Source: Ignavibacteriota bacterium (lineage in GTDB: Bacteria > Bacteroidota > Ignavibacteria > UBA10030 > SZUA-254). Taken from it: a stretch of DNA of 64,000 nt. The notes under the pieces are model-generated. The model was not told the origin of the DNA. It saw only the letters and a program-made list of their open reading frames with translations, and did not search any database. Positions 62,225 through 64,000 of the stretch are shown one piece after another. Each line of letters opens with the position of its first letter. Positions within the stretch are counted from its first letter, which is position 1. Location of the stretch: the NCBI GenBank assembly GCA_016212665.1, contig JACREZ010000016.1, positions 124,001 to 188,000 on the forward strand. Reading direction: 5' to 3'. Both the position numbers and the translations under genes were made by a program.

Positions 62225-63213
62225 TGGAAAATAAACTTAAGGTTGGTGTCATTGGCGTTGGTCATCTCGGTTCGCTTCATGCGAAGATGTACGCGGGAAT
62301 CGATTCGGCGCAACTTGTCGGTTTGTTTGATGTTGATTCAGCGCGGGCAAATGAACGCGCCCGTGAGTACAACTGTAAAGCGTTTCTTTCGGTTGAGGAA
62401 TTGCTCGATGCAACTGACGCAGTGAGTGTTACGACTCCGACAACATTACATTGTGGAATTGCAAGTGAGGCAATCAAACGCGGTAAGCATGTCTTTATCG
62501 AAAAGCCAATTACGACAACGATTGAAGAAGCGAAAGAGTTAGTCAAACTTTCCCGTAAGCACAACGTGAAGATTCAGGTCGGACATATCGAGCGGTTCAA
62601 CCCGGCGTTGCTTGCGTTGGAGAAATATCGGATTCGCCCGATGTTTGTGGAATCGCACCGGCTTGCGCAGTTCAACCCGCGCGGGACGGATGTTGCCGTT
62701 GTACTCGATTTGATGATTCACGACATTGATATTATCTTAAGTCTCGTGCAATCAAAAGTGAAAAATATTCAGGCAAACGGCGTTGCGGTTGTTTCCGATA
62801 CGGCGGATATTGCCAACGCGAGAATTCAGTTTGAAAACGGATGCGTTGCCAATGTTACGGCGAGCCGCATCTCTCAAAAAAAGATGAGAAAAATGCGGTT
62901 GTTCCAACGCGACGCATATATCTCCGTTGATTTTTCCGATGGCGTAGCGGAAGTGTTCCGGCTTGTGGATGAGGATGATGAAAGCGCAAAGCACACGATG
63001 CGTCTCGGCGCAATCACACAGGGGAAAGTGCAACGAAAGATTGTCTATGAGCAACCGGAAATCAAAGAAGTGAATGCGCTGAAGTATGAACTTGAACTGT
63101 TCGTTGATGCCGTGTTGAATGACAAACAGCCGCCCGTGACGGCGGAAGAAGGTTTGCAGGCGCTGGAAGTTGCACAGCAGATTGTTGAGACAATCAATCA
63201 GAATAAAATGTAG
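62224..63213 (+). CDS. Gfo/Idh/MocA-family NAD(P)-dependent oxidoreductase
   Basis: A 329-residue protein. The Rossmann motif GVIGVGHLGSLHAKMY is at the N-terminus, then LFDVDSARANERA, VTTPTTLHCGIASEAIKRGKHVFIEKPI with the family's EKP motif, and GHIERFNPALLAL. It oxidises or reduces a sugar or a related cyclic compound. Because the preceding gene is a membrane glycosyltransferase, a role in nucleotide-sugar or lipid-sugar metabolism is plausible but inferred. Similar proteins are found in LpxB-type lipid A contexts. Confidence 0.9.
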   Translation: MENKLKVGVIGVGHLGSLHAKMYAGIDSAQLVGLFDVDSARANERAREYNCKAFLSVEELLDATDAVSVTTPTTLHCGIASEAIKRGKHVFIEKPITTTIEEAKELVKLSRKHNVKIQVGHIERFNPALLALEKYRIRPMFVESHRLAQFNPRGTDVAVVLDLMIHDIDIILSLVQSKVKNIQANGVAVVSDTADIANARIQFENGCVANVTASRISQKKMRKMRLFQRDAYISVDFSDGVAEVFRLVDEDDESAKHTMRLGAITQGKVQRKIVYEQPEIKEVNALKYELELFVDAVLNDKQPPVTAEEGLQALEVAQQIVETINQNKM

Positions 63214-63259
63214 TGAATTTTGTTTTGAGTCAATTGTTGTCATGGAAATTTCTTTGTAG

Positions 63260-63375
63260 TAGCATTGCCGTAAACGGCAACGCTACAGTTCGGCAAGCAT
63301 TCTTGAAGAATGCTTTTTCCGTTCAGTCGGATTTATCCGACTTGGAAACTTTAGCGTCACCGTTTACGGTGATGC
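63260..63375. repeat. Four consecutive palindromes
   Basis: TAGCATTGCCGT/ACGGCAACGCTA (63260-63285, one mismatch), AGCATTCTT/AAGAATGCT (63296-63314), AGTCGGAT/ATCCGACT (63325-63342) and GCGTCACCGT/ACGGTGATGC (63354-63375). Each would form a tight hairpin. The first and last are related to each other. They fill the gap before the CCA-adding-enzyme gene. Confidence 0.75.
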
Positions 63376-63410
63376 GGTTGAGTCATCAATCAGTTTAATT
63401 GTTCTTTTGC

Positions 63411-64000
63411 ATGAAAGTAGAATCAATAAAAATTACAAATGAAACGCTTCTCCGCATCGGGAAGATTGCGGATGAATTAAATGTCAAAACGTATGTTGTC
63501 GGCGGGTACGTGCGCGATAAACTACTCGGCAAAGAAGTGCAGGATATTGACATCGTTGTCGTCGGTGACGGCGTGAATTTTGCACGCCAAGTTGCAGAAC
63601 GATTCGGAACGAAGAATGTTATCGTGTTTGAGAAGTTCGGAACGGCAATGCTTCCGCTTGAATCAGGGAAAATTGAGTTTGTCGCCGCGCGGGAAGAAAG
63701 TTACTCGAAGGATTCACGCAAACCTGTTGTAAAACCCGCTTCGCTTGAAAGCGATTTATCGCGTCGTGATTTTACCATCAATGCGCTTGCGGCTTCCATC
63801 AACAGAGAGAAATTCGGAGAAGTGCTCGACCCGTTCGATGGGCAGACTGATTTGGAAAACAAAATCATCAAAACGCCTCTTGACCCCGAGCGAACGTTTG
63901 ACGATGACCCGCTCCGGATGATGAGAGCGTTGCGTTTTGCTTCACAATTGGATTTTTTCATTGAAGCGACGACGCTGAATGCCGTCCGAAATATGGCGGA
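63411..64000 (+). CDS. cca: CCA tRNA nucleotidyltransferase/poly(A) polymerase family, 3'-truncated by the window edge
   Basis: The reading frame starts at ATG 63411 and is still open at base 64000, giving about 196 residues. The nucleotidyltransferase head domain is complete: YVVGGYVRDKLLG, then the metal-binding D45-x-D47 (QDIDIV), FVAAREESY, SDLSRRDFTINALA and LDPFDG, and FDDDPLRMMRALRFASQL. This class adds or repairs the tRNA 3' CCA end. The tRNA gene here already encodes CCA, so the enzyme may act mainly in repair. Confidence 0.93.
   Translation, partial: MKVESIKITNETLLRIGKIADELNVKTYVVGGYVRDKLLGKEVQDIDIVVVGDGVNFARQVAERFGTKNVIVFEKFGTAMLPLESGKIEFVAAREESYSKDSRKPVVKPASLESDLSRRDFTINALAASINREKFGEVLDPFDGQTDLENKIIKTPLDPERTFDDDPLRMMRALRFASQLDFFIEATTLNAVRNMA

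Overview
This 64 kb stretch looks like a chromosome segment from the Bacteroidota/Chlorobi/Ignavibacteria (FCB) side of the tree, most likely an Ignavibacteria-like bacterium. The reasons are a futalosine-type menaquinone pathway, an OorDABC-style 2-oxoacid:ferredoxin oxidoreductase, an OprO/P-type porin, long secreted proteins built from CARDB-like, lamin-tail and FlgD-like domains, and DUF3526-like ABC-2 permeases. The phylum call is inference; no rRNA is present.

Layout. 1-11.2 kb holds the menaquinone genes: ubiX (partial), ubiD, a fused mqnE-mqnA, mqnC and mqnD. They are interleaved with accessory genes: a DUF1016/YhcG nuclease, a beta-propeller protein, a NYN-domain nuclease, an outer-membrane protein, a small pore-like membrane protein and a methyltransferase. 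11.2-17.5 kb carries a lone TrpF-like gene, a 1039-residue secreted mosaic protein, two small genes (ICMT-like, DUF1905), tRNA-Leu(CAA) and a lipoprotein. 17.6-32.4 kb carries an NfnB/NfnA-like fused flavoprotein, a heptosyltransferase, enolase, a porin, a phosphohexomutase, an apparently exported PepT and a 1404-residue lamin-tail protein. 32.5-35.5 kb is korD-A-B-C on the minus strand. 35.7-40.1 kb has a sugar dehydrogenase, an aromatic amino acid decarboxylase and a PIN toxin with a small partner.

40.7-46.8 kb is a visibly AT-rich island: a membrane sensor with a degenerate kinase core, a receiver/AAA+/Fis regulator lacking a recognisable GAFTGA loop, a P-loop NTPase and a tiny coupled ORF, with a sigma54-like promoter upstream. 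This is the best candidate for an undescribed system. 46.9-55.9 kb is an ABC-2 exporter operon (two paralogous permeases, ATPase, a coiled-coil/NEW3 anchor protein and a double-PDZ protein), divergent from a two-component system. 55.9-64 kb has VapBC, CtpA, RlmD, a HAD phosphatase, a GT-C membrane protein, a Gfo/Idh/MocA oxidoreductase and the start of a CCA-adding enzyme.

The strongest unexplained signal is a set of short degenerate repeat families scattered through the window. They fill intergenic spaces, often begin at or inside stop codons, and in five places lie in frame inside genes: the UbiD C-terminal region, a histidine kinase ATPase domain, a signal peptide and two protein N-termini. 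In addition, two loci show the same architecture: a remnant of a gene's 5' region, then one or two inserted genes, then the intact gene with its own 5' region. This suggests a common insertion route.
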